From Clostridium sp. AM30-24 (GTDB lineage: Bacteria; Bacillota; Clostridia; Lachnospirales; Lachnospiraceae), in contig NZ_QUJB01000001.1 in NCBI RefSeq assembly GCF_003480435.1, positions 62,001 to 126,000 on the forward strand: a DNA stretch of 64,000 bases, written 5' to 3'. Both the position numbers and the translations under genes were made by a program. This document shows, piece by piece, positions 16,496 to 25,065 of the stretch (the first letter of the stretch is position 1; the number at the start of each line of letters is the position of its first letter). The notes beneath the pieces are model-generated. The model was not told the origin of the DNA. It was given only the letters and a program-made list of their open reading frames with translations, and searched no databases.

Positions 16496-18149
16496 CAGAC
16501 AGAAAAAGAAGAAGGAATCCAATTTCGTCGTTCAGGGAAGTATCCTTGCAGTGGCATCCATCGTCGTGAGGATCATCGGAATCGCTTACCGTATTCCGAT
16601 GATCAACATCATCGGCGATGAGGGAATGGGGTATTATGGAACTGCGTTTAATGTATACAATATTGCGCTGCTCCTCTCATCCTACAGCCTGCCGCTTGCC
16701 GTGTCGAAAATGGTTTCAGCGAGACTTGCGGGAAAGCAGTACCGGAATGCCGCCAGGATCCTCCGCGCGGCGCTTTGCTATGCCACCATCGTGGGTGCCT
16801 TTGCGGCTGCGGTGATCTGGTTCGGTGCTGATTTCTTCGCAAAAGATGTGTTCTTTATGCCCTACGCGTCATTTGCACTGAGGACGTTAGCACCGACGGT
16901 ATGGATCATGGCATATCTCGGCGTGTTCCGCGGATATTTTCAGGGGCAGGGCACAATGGTGCCAACCGCATTCTCCCAGATTTTTGAACAGATCGTAAAC
17001 GCCATCGTGAGTGTTGCAGCGGGAAGCTTCCTCTTTAATCAGGCATTAAAGACAGAGGTATTAAAAAATCAGACAGGAGACGGATATTCCAACGCCTGGG
17101 GCGCAGCAGGCGGAACGATCGGTACAGGCGCGGGCGCATTTACAGCATTGATCTTTTTGTTGTTCTTATTCGTGGCCTGCGCGAAGATGAGAAAGCGTCA
17201 GATCAGAAGGGATCAGACAGAGGCTTTGGAGAGCTACGGGGATATCACAAAAGTCCTTTTCTTTACAGTCGTTCCGGTCATCTTAAGCTCTGCGATCTAC
17301 AACCTGAACAGTGTACTGGATAACGGAATCCTTGCGTACAACTTTAAGGTCCTCGGACAGGGGGATGAGTTTGCCTCCATCTGGGGCGTGTATACAGGAA
17401 AGTATCACCTTCTGATCAACGTGCCGATGGCAATCTCCAATGCCCTTTCTTCCTCTCTGATCCCGTCTGTTTCGCGGGCGGTGGCAGTGGGAGATAAGAA
17501 GCTTGTGAGAGCGCGTGTGGCCTCCGCAATCCGCTTCGCCTGCATTGTGGCGATCCCGTCTACAGTAGGGCTTACGGTCCTCGCAGGCCCGGTCAACGAC
17601 CTGTTATTCTCAGGAGATAATACTCTGGCGATCCGTATGACGATCTACGGTTCTCTTGCAGTCGTATTCTATTCCGTATCTACGGTTACGAACGCGATCC
17701 TTCAGGGGATCGATAAGATGCGTCTCCCGATCTTCCACGCGGTGATCGCTCTGGTGCTTCACCTGATTGCCCTGGAGATCATGGCCCTCGGATTCCATAT
17801 GGGAATTTACAGCATGGTATTCGCGAATATTCTGTTCGCGGTATTTATGGTTCTGATGAATGCGAGATCGATCCGGAAGCTTTTGGGATATCGTCAGGAG
17901 ATGAAAAAGACAGTAGTGATCCCGGTGATCGCTTCCGCGGTAATGGGAATCTTCGCTTTTGGCTCCTATCAGCTTGCCCATCTTGCGGTGAAGAGCAATG
18001 CTTTATCGACTCTCTTTGCAATGATGATCGCTGTTGTCGTGTACGGTGTGCTTCTTATTAAACTTGGAGCGCTGGACGCATCAGAACTCAAGACCATGCC
18101 GGGCGGAACGAAGCTTCTCCGGGTGTTCAGAAAGTTGCGTCTGATGTAA
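16485..18149 (+). CDS. SpoVB/MurJ-like polysaccharide (lipid II) flippase
   Basis: A 554-residue MOP-superfamily exporter with about 14 membrane segments. The N-terminus (NFVVQGSILAVASIVVRIIG, YRIPMINIIGDEGMGYYG) is the SpoVB/YtgP signature, and LPLAVSKMVSARLA and YLGVFRGYFQGQGTMVPTA follow. Family members flip lipid-linked peptidoglycan precursors; SpoVB acts in spore cortex synthesis, YtgP/MurJ in vegetative growth. Its place downstream of sporulation genes fits either role. Several paralogues are usual in Clostridia, so I do not assign spoVB itself. Confidence 0.88.
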   Translation: MESNRQKKKKESNFVVQGSILAVASIVVRIIGIAYRIPMINIIGDEGMGYYGTAFNVYNIALLLSSYSLPLAVSKMVSARLAGKQYRNAARILRAALCYATIVGAFAAAVIWFGADFFAKDVFFMPYASFALRTLAPTVWIMAYLGVFRGYFQGQGTMVPTAFSQIFEQIVNAIVSVAAGSFLFNQALKTEVLKNQTGDGYSNAWGAAGGTIGTGAGAFTALIFLLFLFVACAKMRKRQIRRDQTEALESYGDITKVLFFTVVPVILSSAIYNLNSVLDNGILAYNFKVLGQGDEFASIWGVYTGKYHLLINVPMAISNALSSSLIPSVSRAVAVGDKKLVRARVASAIRFACIVAIPSTVGLTVLAGPVNDLLFSGDNTLAIRMTIYGSLAVVFYSVSTVTNAILQGIDKMRLPIFHAVIALVLHLIALEIMALGFHMGIYSMVFANILFAVFMVLMNARSIRKLLGYRQEMKKTVVIPVIASAVMGIFAFGSYQLAHLAVKSNALSTLFAMMIAVVVYGVLLIKLGALDASELKTMPGGTKLLRVFRKLRLM

Positions 18150-18280
18150 TATAAGAATGCGATCTGGGTGGGAACCGGGCATGGCGGCGGACTGCCGCAG
18201 CCTGAATAGAATTTTTTGGATTTAAATGTTTAAAATAGAAAAAGAAAGCAGATACTTACGTTCAAAGGAGGAAGATTCCT

Positions 18281-18688
18281 ATGAAAAAGTATGTATCCTG
18301 CTTTCTTTTCTTTTTCGCCCTGACATCCGCGAGCCTGATCACATTGTTTTTTATGACAGCCGGGGAAAAAGCCCAGAGGGTGGAGGAGGTCCAGATGCAG
18401 GAATCTGTGGAAGAACCGCTATTTGCAAGGGAAACGGAAGAGGAGATTCATGTGGTCCTGAATATGGAACAGGTGGAAAATGAAACGGTGGAGGATGAAG
18501 AGCAATATTTTCTCGTGGCAGAGGAAGGTTACCTGATCGTCTACGACAAAGGACAGGAGAAGACGGAGCTTTTTACTCATATGCCTCTGGCAGAGTTCCC
18601 GGCAAAAGAACAGGAACGGCTGATGGCCGGGATCTGGTTCCCTACGATGGCTGAAATCTTCAGTTATCTGGAGTCTTACAGCAGCTAA
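18281..18688 (+). CDS. Anchored/secreted protein of unknown function (135 aa)
   Basis: Start at the ATG after a perfect AAAGGAGG. One N-terminal hydrophobic helix (about residues 5-26) is followed by an acidic stretch and a C-terminal domain EQYFLVAEEGYLIVYDKG ... IWFPTMAEIFSYLESYSS. The EEGYLIVYDKG strand followed by a terminal helix recalls the C-terminal part of BofC-type sporulation proteins, but the match is too weak for a name. It is separated from the flippase by 131 bp and closed by a terminator. I do not recognise a characterised family. Confidence 0.75.
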   Translation: MKKYVSCFLFFFALTSASLITLFFMTAGEKAQRVEEVQMQESVEEPLFARETEEEIHVVLNMEQVENETVEDEEQYFLVAEEGYLIVYDKGQEKTELFTHMPLAEFPAKEQERLMAGIWFPTMAEIFSYLESYSS

Positions 18689-18725
18689 AATCCGGTTAAG
18701 AACATCGACTTGAGCTGCTTTTTTG
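18680..18725 (+). terminator. Rho-independent terminator overlapping the 18281 gene's stop codon
   Basis: AGCAGCT (including the last codons and stop) pairs with AGCTGCT across a loop of 26 nt, followed by TTTTTT. Confidence 0.65.
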
Positions 18726-18758
18726 CCGGAAATGGAAAAGAAGCGGGACAGTTACTAC

Positions 18759-18787
18759 TTGAAATTTTTGCGCCATGTCGATATACT
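18759..18787 (+). promoter_or_regulatory. Sigma-A promoter for the flavoprotein genes
   Basis: TTGAAA and TATACT with a 17-bp spacer, 88 bp before the first flavoprotein start. Confidence 0.75.
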
Positions 18788-18874
18788 ATTATAAAATTGC
18801 GTGATACCGGGAAAGAAGACGAAAAGTCCAAAGACCGGTTCCGCTTCAGAAAAACCTGAGAACGGGAGAAAAGA

Positions 18875-20311
18875 ATGGCAGAACGTTTAAGAGGAAAGAA
18901 AGGAATTATCATCGGTGGAGGCGCGTCGGGACTGATGGCTGCGATCACAGCGGCAAAAAAGGGTGCGTCTGTGACCGTCTTAGAACACACGGTACGTCCC
19001 GGAAAGAAGATCCTGTCCACAGGAAACGGGAAGTGCAACCTGACGAATCTCTATATGGATCCATCCTGCTACCGGAGTGAACAGAAGGGATTTGAGGAGG
19101 CTGCGATTGAGAAATTTCCTCCATCGGCCACGGTGTCATTCTTCCGTGAACTTGGAGTCCTTACAATGGACCGGGGCGGCTACGTGTACCCCATGTCCGG
19201 TCAGGCACAGACTGTTCTGGACGCGCTCCTTCGCGGGGTGGACCGGTCAGGTGTCCGTATCGTCACGGAGTGCAAAATTGAAAAAGCGGAACGAAGAAAC
19301 GACAAATTTGCGGTCGTGACGGATCAGGGGACATTTACCGGGGATTTCCTGATTCTGGCCTGCGGTTCAAAAGCCGCGAAGGGAACGGGTTCCGACGGTA
19401 GCGGGTATGAGCTTGCAAAGCAGTTTGGACACCGGATCGTGAAACCGCTTCCGGCTTTGGTGCAGCTCCGATGCGATGGAAAACTGCTTCCGATGGCAGC
19501 GGGTGTCCGGACGGAATGTCTGGTGACGATCCGGACAGAGGACGGAAGGCCAGTCGCGAAGGACCGGGGAGAACTCCAGATCACAGATTATGGGATCTCC
19601 GGAATTCCGGTATTTCAGGTGAGCCGGTATGCGGCAAGGCTTTTGGACCAGAAGAAAAAAACGTTTGCGTCCTTGGATTTTCTCCCGGATCTGGATGAAA
19701 CAGGAGTCCGGTCTCTTTTGAAGGAGCAGAAATCCTGTCTTCCGGAAGAAACCGCAGAGATATTTTTGGGCGGTATTTTTAATAAAAAATTAGCGTCAGT
19801 GCTCTTAAAGGCAGCGAATGTCCGGCCGGAGAAAACAGCGGGACTTCTCGCACAAGAGGAGCTGGACCGCCTGTTCCTTGCGATCCGTGAATTTGTGGTT
19901 CCGGTGAAGGAGACAAATCCCTTCGAGCAGGCCCAGATCTGTGCCGGAGGTGTTGACACAGCAGAGATCGATCGAGAGACCATGCAGTCGAAACATGTTC
20001 CCGGACTTTATATCATCGGAGAGCTTCTGGACGTGGATGGAATCTGCGGCGGGTATAATCTGCAGTGGGCATGGTCCTCCGGATATGCAGCCGGTTCTCA
20101 TGCTGCGGCAGGGATCGTCCCAGAATACAGAAAAAATGACCGCGGACAGGCAAAGCCCCTGACATTTTCCGGAGCAGAGGGAAAAAGAAGTCAGGGAAAA
20201 CAGGAAAGGAAAAAACGTACATATGATCCGGATCAATCAGCTCACACTTCCCGTGGAGCACGGGAAAGAGGCTATAAAGAAAAAAGCGGCAAAGCTTCTA
20301 AAAATCGATGA
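18875..20311 (+). CDS. HI0933/YhiN-family FAD-dependent oxidoreductase
   Basis: The 478-residue protein has a dinucleotide-binding Rossmann motif GIIIGGGASGLMAAITAA at the N-terminus, the family hallmark GNGKCNLTN, LACGSKAAKGTGSDGSGYEL, and the closing CGGYNLQWAWSSGYAAGSHA. This family (often called aminoacetone oxidase-like or BaiN-like) contains flavin reductases with unproven substrates. A normal C-terminus would end about residue 415, soon after the AAGSHAA segment; the remaining 60 residues are basic, low-complexity and lie partly out of phase over the start of the next gene. The start follows CGGGAGAAAAG. Confidence 0.88.
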   Translation: MAERLRGKKGIIIGGGASGLMAAITAAKKGASVTVLEHTVRPGKKILSTGNGKCNLTNLYMDPSCYRSEQKGFEEAAIEKFPPSATVSFFRELGVLTMDRGGYVYPMSGQAQTVLDALLRGVDRSGVRIVTECKIEKAERRNDKFAVVTDQGTFTGDFLILACGSKAAKGTGSDGSGYELAKQFGHRIVKPLPALVQLRCDGKLLPMAAGVRTECLVTIRTEDGRPVAKDRGELQITDYGISGIPVFQVSRYAARLLDQKKKTFASLDFLPDLDETGVRSLLKEQKSCLPEETAEIFLGGIFNKKLASVLLKAANVRPEKTAGLLAQEELDRLFLAIREFVVPVKETNPFEQAQICAGGVDTAEIDRETMQSKHVPGLYIIGELLDVDGICGGYNLQWAWSSGYAAGSHAAAGIVPEYRKNDRGQAKPLTFSGAEGKRSQGKQERKKRTYDPDQSAHTSRGARERGYKEKSGKASKNR

Positions 20312-21836
20312 ATCGGCGATCGGGGAGATCCGGATCGTCCACAGATCCATCGACGCGAGAAAGAAGCCGCAGCTGTTGTTCAGCTATATCGTAGATGTAG
20401 CGCTCAAAAATGGGAAAAAAGAAGGAGCTGTGATCAAAAAGGCGGCAAACCAGAATGTCCGCGCGGAAGACTCCCGTCCCTATGAGTACCCGGAACACGG
20501 GACAATGGAGATGAGAAAACGTCCGGTGATCATCGGAGCAGGTCCGGCCGGCATGTTTGCGGCTCTGGCTCTTTCCGAGAACGGATATGCCCCGATCCTT
20601 TTAGAACAGGGCGATGCCGTGGAGGAGAGAACGAAAAAAGTAGAGGATTTCTGGAAAAACGGGGATGAAGCTCTGGATATCCGTTCCAATGTCCAGTTTG
20701 GTGAGGGCGGAGCCGGAACATTCTCCGATGGAAAATTAAATACACTGGTGAAGGATACTTCTGGAAGAAACGGAAAAGTTCTCGCCTTATTCGTGGAGAT
20801 GGGCGCAGACGCTTCGATCCTCTATGATCATGCGCCCCATATCGGAACAGATGTGCTGAGGGATGTTGTTAAGAATCTGAGAAACAGGATTATCGCCGGC
20901 GGCGGAGAGGTTCATTTCCGGACGGAGGTTACTAAGATTCTGGAAGAAAACGGAAAAGTTACCGGAGTGATGACGGCGGATGGCTCTGTGATCGAGACCG
21001 ATCATGTGATCTTATCCGTGGGACACAGTGCGAGAAATCTTTTTGCAGAGCTTGACCGGATGAAGGTATTTATGGAGCCGAAACCTTTTGCGGTGGGGCT
21101 CCGGATCCAGCATCCGCAGGCACAGATCAATCAGAACCAGTATGGGATGGAGAAAGTGGAAAAACTCGGCGCAGCTCCTTATAAGGTGACGGCAAAGACC
21201 ACCGGCGGACGCGGTGTATATTCTTTCTGCATGTGTCCGGGCGGAATGGTGGTGAACGCCTCCTCAGAAAAGGGACGTCTCGCTGTCAACGGAATGAGCA
21301 ATTTTAAGAGAGACAGCGGTGTTGCGAACAGTGCGATCATTGTTGCCGTTACTCCGGAGGATTTCCCGGAAGCCGGACCATTAGGCGGCATCTCCTTCCA
21401 GAGAAAGCTGGAAGAACAAGCATATGCTCTGGGCGGAGGAAAGATCCCGATCCAGCTTTATGGTGATTTCGCCGCGAACCGACCGACGGTGGCCCTGGGA
21501 GATGTAGATCCTGTATTCTGCGGGGATTATTCCTTCGCGAACTTACGGGAGCTGATGCCAGAGGCCTTGAACGGAGCGTTCTTAGAAGGAATGGAGCAGT
21601 TCGGAAGACGGATCAGGGGATTCGACCGGGCGGACGCCGTTCTTGCGGGAATTGAGAGCCGTACGTCATCACCGCTCAGGATCTGCCGCGATGAGAGCCT
21701 TCAGAGCAGTTTAAAGGGGCTTTATCCGTGCGGCGAGGGAGCCGGGTACGCCGGAGGAATCACATCGGCGGCCATGGACGGCCTGAAGGTTGCGGAAGAG
21801 ATCATCAAACGGTATGCGGCGGTTAAGCAAATGTAA
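20223..21836 (+). CDS. FAD-dependent dehydrogenase (COG2509-type)
   Basis: A 537-residue flavoprotein. The N-terminal MIRINQLTLPVEHGKEAI, an alpha/beta preface domain with VHRSIDARKKP, is typical of this family, followed at about residue 100 by the Rossmann FAD motif PVIIGAGPAGMFAALALSE. Then come NVQFGEGGAGTFSDGKLNT, TTGGRGVYSFCMCPGG and GEGAGYAGGITSAAMDG. The start at 20223 is set by the conserved N-terminus and AGGAAAGGA upstream, and overlaps the preceding flavoprotein gene by 89 bp in a different frame. Electron partner and substrate unknown. Confidence 0.9.
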   Translation: MIRINQLTLPVEHGKEAIKKKAAKLLKIDESAIGEIRIVHRSIDARKKPQLLFSYIVDVALKNGKKEGAVIKKAANQNVRAEDSRPYEYPEHGTMEMRKRPVIIGAGPAGMFAALALSENGYAPILLEQGDAVEERTKKVEDFWKNGDEALDIRSNVQFGEGGAGTFSDGKLNTLVKDTSGRNGKVLALFVEMGADASILYDHAPHIGTDVLRDVVKNLRNRIIAGGGEVHFRTEVTKILEENGKVTGVMTADGSVIETDHVILSVGHSARNLFAELDRMKVFMEPKPFAVGLRIQHPQAQINQNQYGMEKVEKLGAAPYKVTAKTTGGRGVYSFCMCPGGMVVNASSEKGRLAVNGMSNFKRDSGVANSAIIVAVTPEDFPEAGPLGGISFQRKLEEQAYALGGGKIPIQLYGDFAANRPTVALGDVDPVFCGDYSFANLRELMPEALNGAFLEGMEQFGRRIRGFDRADAVLAGIESRTSSPLRICRDESLQSSLKGLYPCGEGAGYAGGITSAAMDGLKVAEEIIKRYAAVKQM

Positions 21837-21897
21837 ACAGTCGGCAGTGCGTCGGAAGACAGCATTTCCGAACACCGTAGAAAAGAGGATTTTTCAT

Positions 21898-22743
21898 ATG
21901 ACAGAGAGAGAATTATTAAAGGATAAAAAGAGAATCGTGATCAAGATCGGATCTTCCTCACTGACACATGCGGAGACCGGTGACTTAAATCTTGCGAAGA
22001 TCGAAAAGCTTGTCCGTGTCATCAGCGACATGAGAGGAATGGGAAAGGAAGTGATCCTGGTTTCCTCCGGCGCGATCGCAACGGGCCGCCAGACCCTCGG
22101 CGGAAAAAAGCCGGAGACGGTCGCCGAGAAACAGGCTTACGCAGCAGTTGGCCAGGCACGGCTCATGATGGTGTACCAGAAACTCTTCTCCGAGTACAAT
22201 CAGACCGCGGCACAGATCCTGATCACGAAGGCGACGATTTTAGACGATACTTCCCGAGCGAACGCGAAGAATACATTCAATGAGCTTCTAAAGCTTGGAA
22301 CCGTGCCGATCGTAAACGAGAATGATACCGTATCTACATATGAAATTAAATTCGGTGATAATGACAGACTTTCCGCCATTGTTGCGGCACTTGTAGAGGG
22401 AGATCTATTATTCCTTCTCTCCGACATTGACGGTCTCTACACGGATGATCCGAAGAAGAACCCGGATGCAAAATTCATCAGTCAGGTGGATGAACTCACG
22501 GATGAATTTATGGCTATGGGGAAAGGAACCACGGGAAGTGACGTGGGAACCGGCGGTATGGCGACGAAGCTCCATGCTGCGAAGATCGCTACGGAGAGTG
22601 GAGCCGATATGGTGATCGCCAACGCGGACGATGTGGAAGTGATGTGGCGGATCTTAAAGGGTGAGGAGATCGGAACACTCTTTAAAGCAAATAAGAGCAG
22701 CGAATTTGCGCTGTTAGACTATATCCAGAGCATTCACGCTTAA
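21898..22743 (+). CDS. proB: Glutamate 5-kinase
   Basis: First step of proline synthesis: ATP-dependent phosphorylation of glutamate. The ATG at 21898 follows AGAGGA; the longer frame from 21790 lies inside the previous gene. The 281-residue protein is an amino acid kinase fold (RIVIKIGSSSLTH, VSSGAIATGRQ, VNENDTVSTYEIKFGDNDRL, GTGGMATKLHAAKIA). It lacks a C-terminal PUA domain, which is usual for short Clostridial ProB. proA is separated from it by two genes. Confidence 0.96.
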   Translation: MTERELLKDKKRIVIKIGSSSLTHAETGDLNLAKIEKLVRVISDMRGMGKEVILVSSGAIATGRQTLGGKKPETVAEKQAYAAVGQARLMMVYQKLFSEYNQTAAQILITKATILDDTSRANAKNTFNELLKLGTVPIVNENDTVSTYEIKFGDNDRLSAIVAALVEGDLLFLLSDIDGLYTDDPKKNPDAKFISQVDELTDEFMAMGKGTTGSDVGTGGMATKLHAAKIATESGADMVIANADDVEVMWRILKGEEIGTLFKANKSSEFALLDYIQSIHA

Positions 22744-22756
22744 AGGCCGATATCAA

Positions 22757-22799
22757 GTAACTGTTCAGTAGGTCTGCGCATTTACTGCGCTGACCGTAA
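22757..22799 (+). repeat. Dispersed hairpin repeat, left module (copy 1)
   Basis: GTAACTGTTCAGTAGGTCTGCGCA, here written as two parts (GTAACTGTTCAGTA then GGTCTGCGCA), is followed by a 4-nt loop and TGCGCTGACCGTAA. The GGTCTGCGCA/TGCGCTGACC arms form a hairpin with one T-T mismatch. The same module recurs at 52819 with a different loop. The right-hand inverted copy of GTAACTGTTCAGT found in the 52.8-kb element is absent here. Confidence 0.8.
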
Positions 22800-22847
22800 G
22801 AAAAAGGGTGGAGTCTCTGAAAAAAATGAGAGGATAAGAAATCATAT

Positions 22848-23075
22848 ATGAAACAGGAACAGATCGACAGAATCAACGAACTTTACCATAAATCCCAGGC
22901 CGTAGGTCTTACGGACGTGGAAAAAGAGGAGCAGGCAGCTTTGAGAAAACAGTATGTTGCCGATATCAAGGCAAGCCTTCGCGGTCATTTAAACAATATT
23001 TCCATTGTCGAGAAGGATGGTTCCGTGACAGATCTTGGAAAGAAATACGGAAATGTTGGAAAAACAGAAAGCTGA
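22848..23075 (+). CDS. DUF896/UPF0291 family protein
   Basis: A 75-residue protein of the YnzC type: a helical hairpin IDRINELYHKSQAVGLTDVE and EEQAALRKQYVADIKASLRG, then the conserved LNNISIVEKDG tail. Function unknown; Bacillus YnzC is reported as part of the SOS-controlled yneA operon, a link not supported by the context here. It overlaps the downstream cyclo-ligase by 23 bp and lies 48 bp after the hairpin repeat. Confidence 0.9.
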   Translation: MKQEQIDRINELYHKSQAVGLTDVEKEEQAALRKQYVADIKASLRGHLNNISIVEKDGSVTDLGKKYGNVGKTES

Positions 23076-23661
23076 ACTTAGAAATACGATCCGGCAGCAG
23101 CTAAAAGCTCTGCCGGAGAAAGAAAAAGAGGTCCTGGACCGTGAGATCGCAAAACGCGTTCTGGAACTTGCGGAAATCGGGAATGGGATCGTATTTGCAT
23201 ATGCGTCCTTAAGATGGGAAGCGGGGACGGGTAAGATATTAGAGGAGCTATGGAAAGAGAAAAGATCTGTCTTTCTCCCGAGAGTTTCGGGAGAAACGAT
23301 GGAATTCTTCCTGACCGGATCGAAAAAAGATCTGACAGAAGGAGCTTTTCATATCCTGGAGCCAAAGGCAGGATGCCGGAGCGCAGATGAGAGCGCAGCA
23401 GAAGCCACAAAGACGGGAGTCCGGTCATCGGCCTGGATTTCATCTGCACCGATCCTGATTCCCGGTATGGCTTTTACGGAACATGGAAGCCGTCTCGGAA
23501 AAGGCGGCGGATATTATGACAGGTATCTGGAGAAGAACCGCGATCATAAAACCATTGCCCTTGCATATGAATTTCAGATCATAAAGGAGCTTCCAGCGGG
23601 ACCGCTGGATCAAAATGTTGATATGATCGTGACAGAGAGACGCGTGATCCGCTGTACTTAA
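23053..23661 (+). CDS. fau: 5-formyltetrahydrofolate cyclo-ligase
   Basis: This enzyme converts 5-formyl-THF to 5,10-methenyl-THF with ATP. The 203-residue protein has the N-terminal helix with [17 protein letters not shown], the folate/Mg-ATP region [22 protein letters not shown] with the family signature GKGGGYYDR, and a C-terminal [11 protein letters not shown] chose the ATG at 23053; a TTG at 23035 in frame is possible. It overlaps the DUF896 gene by 23 bp and precedes proA by 29 bp. Confidence 0.93.
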   Translation: MLEKQKAELRNTIRQQLKALPEKEKEVLDREIAKRVLELAEIGNGIVFAYASLRWEAGTGKILEELWKEKRSVFLPRVSGETMEFFLTGSKKDLTEGAFHILEPKAGCRSADESAAEATKTGVRSSAWISSAPILIPGMAFTEHGSRLGKGGGYYDRYLEKNRDHKTIALAYEFQIIKELPAGPLDQNVDMIVTERRVIRCT

Positions 23662-23690
23662 GGAGATCACGAAGCCGGAGAGGAGCAGAG

Positions 23691-24932
23691 ATGTTAATAG
23701 AAATCGGACAGAAAGCAAAAGAAACTTCTTATATTCTCGGGAAAATGGGAACAGATTTAAAAAATGTCGGGCTTCTGGCTGCAGCCAGAGAGATCTTAGA
23801 GGAAGAGGATGAGATCTTAAAGGCCAATGCTGCGGATGTTGCAAAGGCAAAAGAGAGAGGGATGGCTCCGGGACTTGTGGACCGCCTGGAGTTAAACCAC
23901 AAGCGTATTGAAGGGATCGTGGAAGGCATGCGTCAGGTCGTGGGACTTGAAGATCCGGTGGGAGAGGTGATCTCCATGAAAAGGCGTCCGAACGGACTCC
24001 TGATCGGGCAGAAACGTGTGCCGTTCGGTGTCATCGGAATCATCTACGAGGCGAGACCGAATGTGACAGCGGATGCCTTTGCCCTCTGCTTTAAGACAGG
24101 AAATGCTGTAATCCTCCGCGGCGGCAGTGATGCGCTGGAATCCAATAAGGCCATCGTTGCGGCGATCAGGAATGGCTTAAAGAAGGAAAGAATCCCGGAG
24201 GACGCGATCTCTCTGATCGAGGATACGAGCCATGAGACTGCGAGAGAATTTATGCGGATGAACGGATATCTGGATGTTTTGATCCCGAGAGGCGGGGCTG
24301 GACTGATCCGCACAGTTGTGGAGAACAGTACGGTGCCGGTGATCGAGACAGGAACCGGAAACTGTCATGTGTATGTGGATGAGAGTGCGGATTTTGATAT
24401 GGCGCTTGATATCATCTTTAATGCGAAGACCCAGAGGATCGGCGTCTGCAACGCATGTGAATCTACACTGGTACACAGAAATATTGCAAGGGAATTTCTG
24501 CCGTTAATGAAAAAACGGCTGGACGAGAAGAATGTGGAGATCCGCGCTGATGAGGAAGCCCGTTCTATCGTGCCGGAATTTACGGCGGCGACAGAGGAAG
24601 ACTGGGGAAAAGAATATCTGGACTATATTCTTTCCTGCAAGGTCGTTGACTCCGTCGATGAGGCCATCTCCCATATCAACCGCTATAACACCGGACATTC
24701 TGAGGCTATCGTCACAAAGGACTATGAGAATGCCCAGAAATTCTTAAATGAGGTGGATGCAGCAGCAGTCTATGTCAATGCCTCCACGAGATTTACCGAC
24801 GGATTTGAGTTTGGCTTCGGGGCGGAGATCGGGATCAGTACCCAGAAACTTCATGCGAGAGGACCGATGGGACTCCTTGCTCTGACTTCTACGAAGTTCA
24901 TCATCTATGGAGACGGACAGATCAGAAAGTAA
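23691..24932 (+). CDS. proA: Gamma-glutamyl phosphate reductase
   Basis: Second step of proline synthesis: NADPH reduction of glutamyl phosphate to glutamate semialdehyde. The 413-residue protein is an aldehyde dehydrogenase-fold enzyme with [36 protein letters not shown], the catalytic Cys in [14 protein letters not shown], and the C-terminal [20 protein letters not shown]. The start follows a GGAGAGGAGC purine tract. Confidence 0.97.
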   Translation: MLIEIGQKAKETSYILGKMGTDLKNVGLLAAAREILEEEDEILKANAADVAKAKERGMAPGLVDRLELNHKRIEGIVEGMRQVVGLEDPVGEVISMKRRPNGLLIGQKRVPFGVIGIIYEARPNVTADAFALCFKTGNAVILRGGSDALESNKAIVAAIRNGLKKERIPEDAISLIEDTSHETAREFMRMNGYLDVLIPRGGAGLIRTVVENSTVPVIETGTGNCHVYVDESADFDMALDIIFNAKTQRIGVCNACESTLVHRNIAREFLPLMKKRLDEKNVEIRADEEARSIVPEFTAATEEDWGKEYLDYILSCKVVDSVDEAISHINRYNTGHSEAIVTKDYENAQKFLNEVDAAAVYVNASTRFTDGFEFGFGAEIGISTQKLHARGPMGLLALTSTKFIIYGDGQIRK

Positions 24933-24944
24933 AGAACATCGAGG

Positions 24945-24973
24945 TTGCAATTTCGGGGAATCTTGGGTATAAT
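24945..24973 (+). promoter_or_regulatory. Strong sigma-A promoter for the miaB-mutSL-miaA unit
   Basis: TTGCAA and consensus TATAAT with a 17-bp spacer, 93 bp upstream of the miaB start. Confidence 0.85.
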
Positions 24974-25065
24974 CATTCGGGACAGTTCAGCCGGACGTTC
25001 GATCTGAATTGAAAAGAGAACGGCTGAGCAGAATGGCTTATAAAAATAGTTGGAGAAATATCAGA

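Noticed and set aside
18165..18200. Terminator after the SpoVB-like gene
   Set aside because: GCGGC/GCCGC can form a stem but the T-run begins about 15 bases later, so it is not a convincing terminator.
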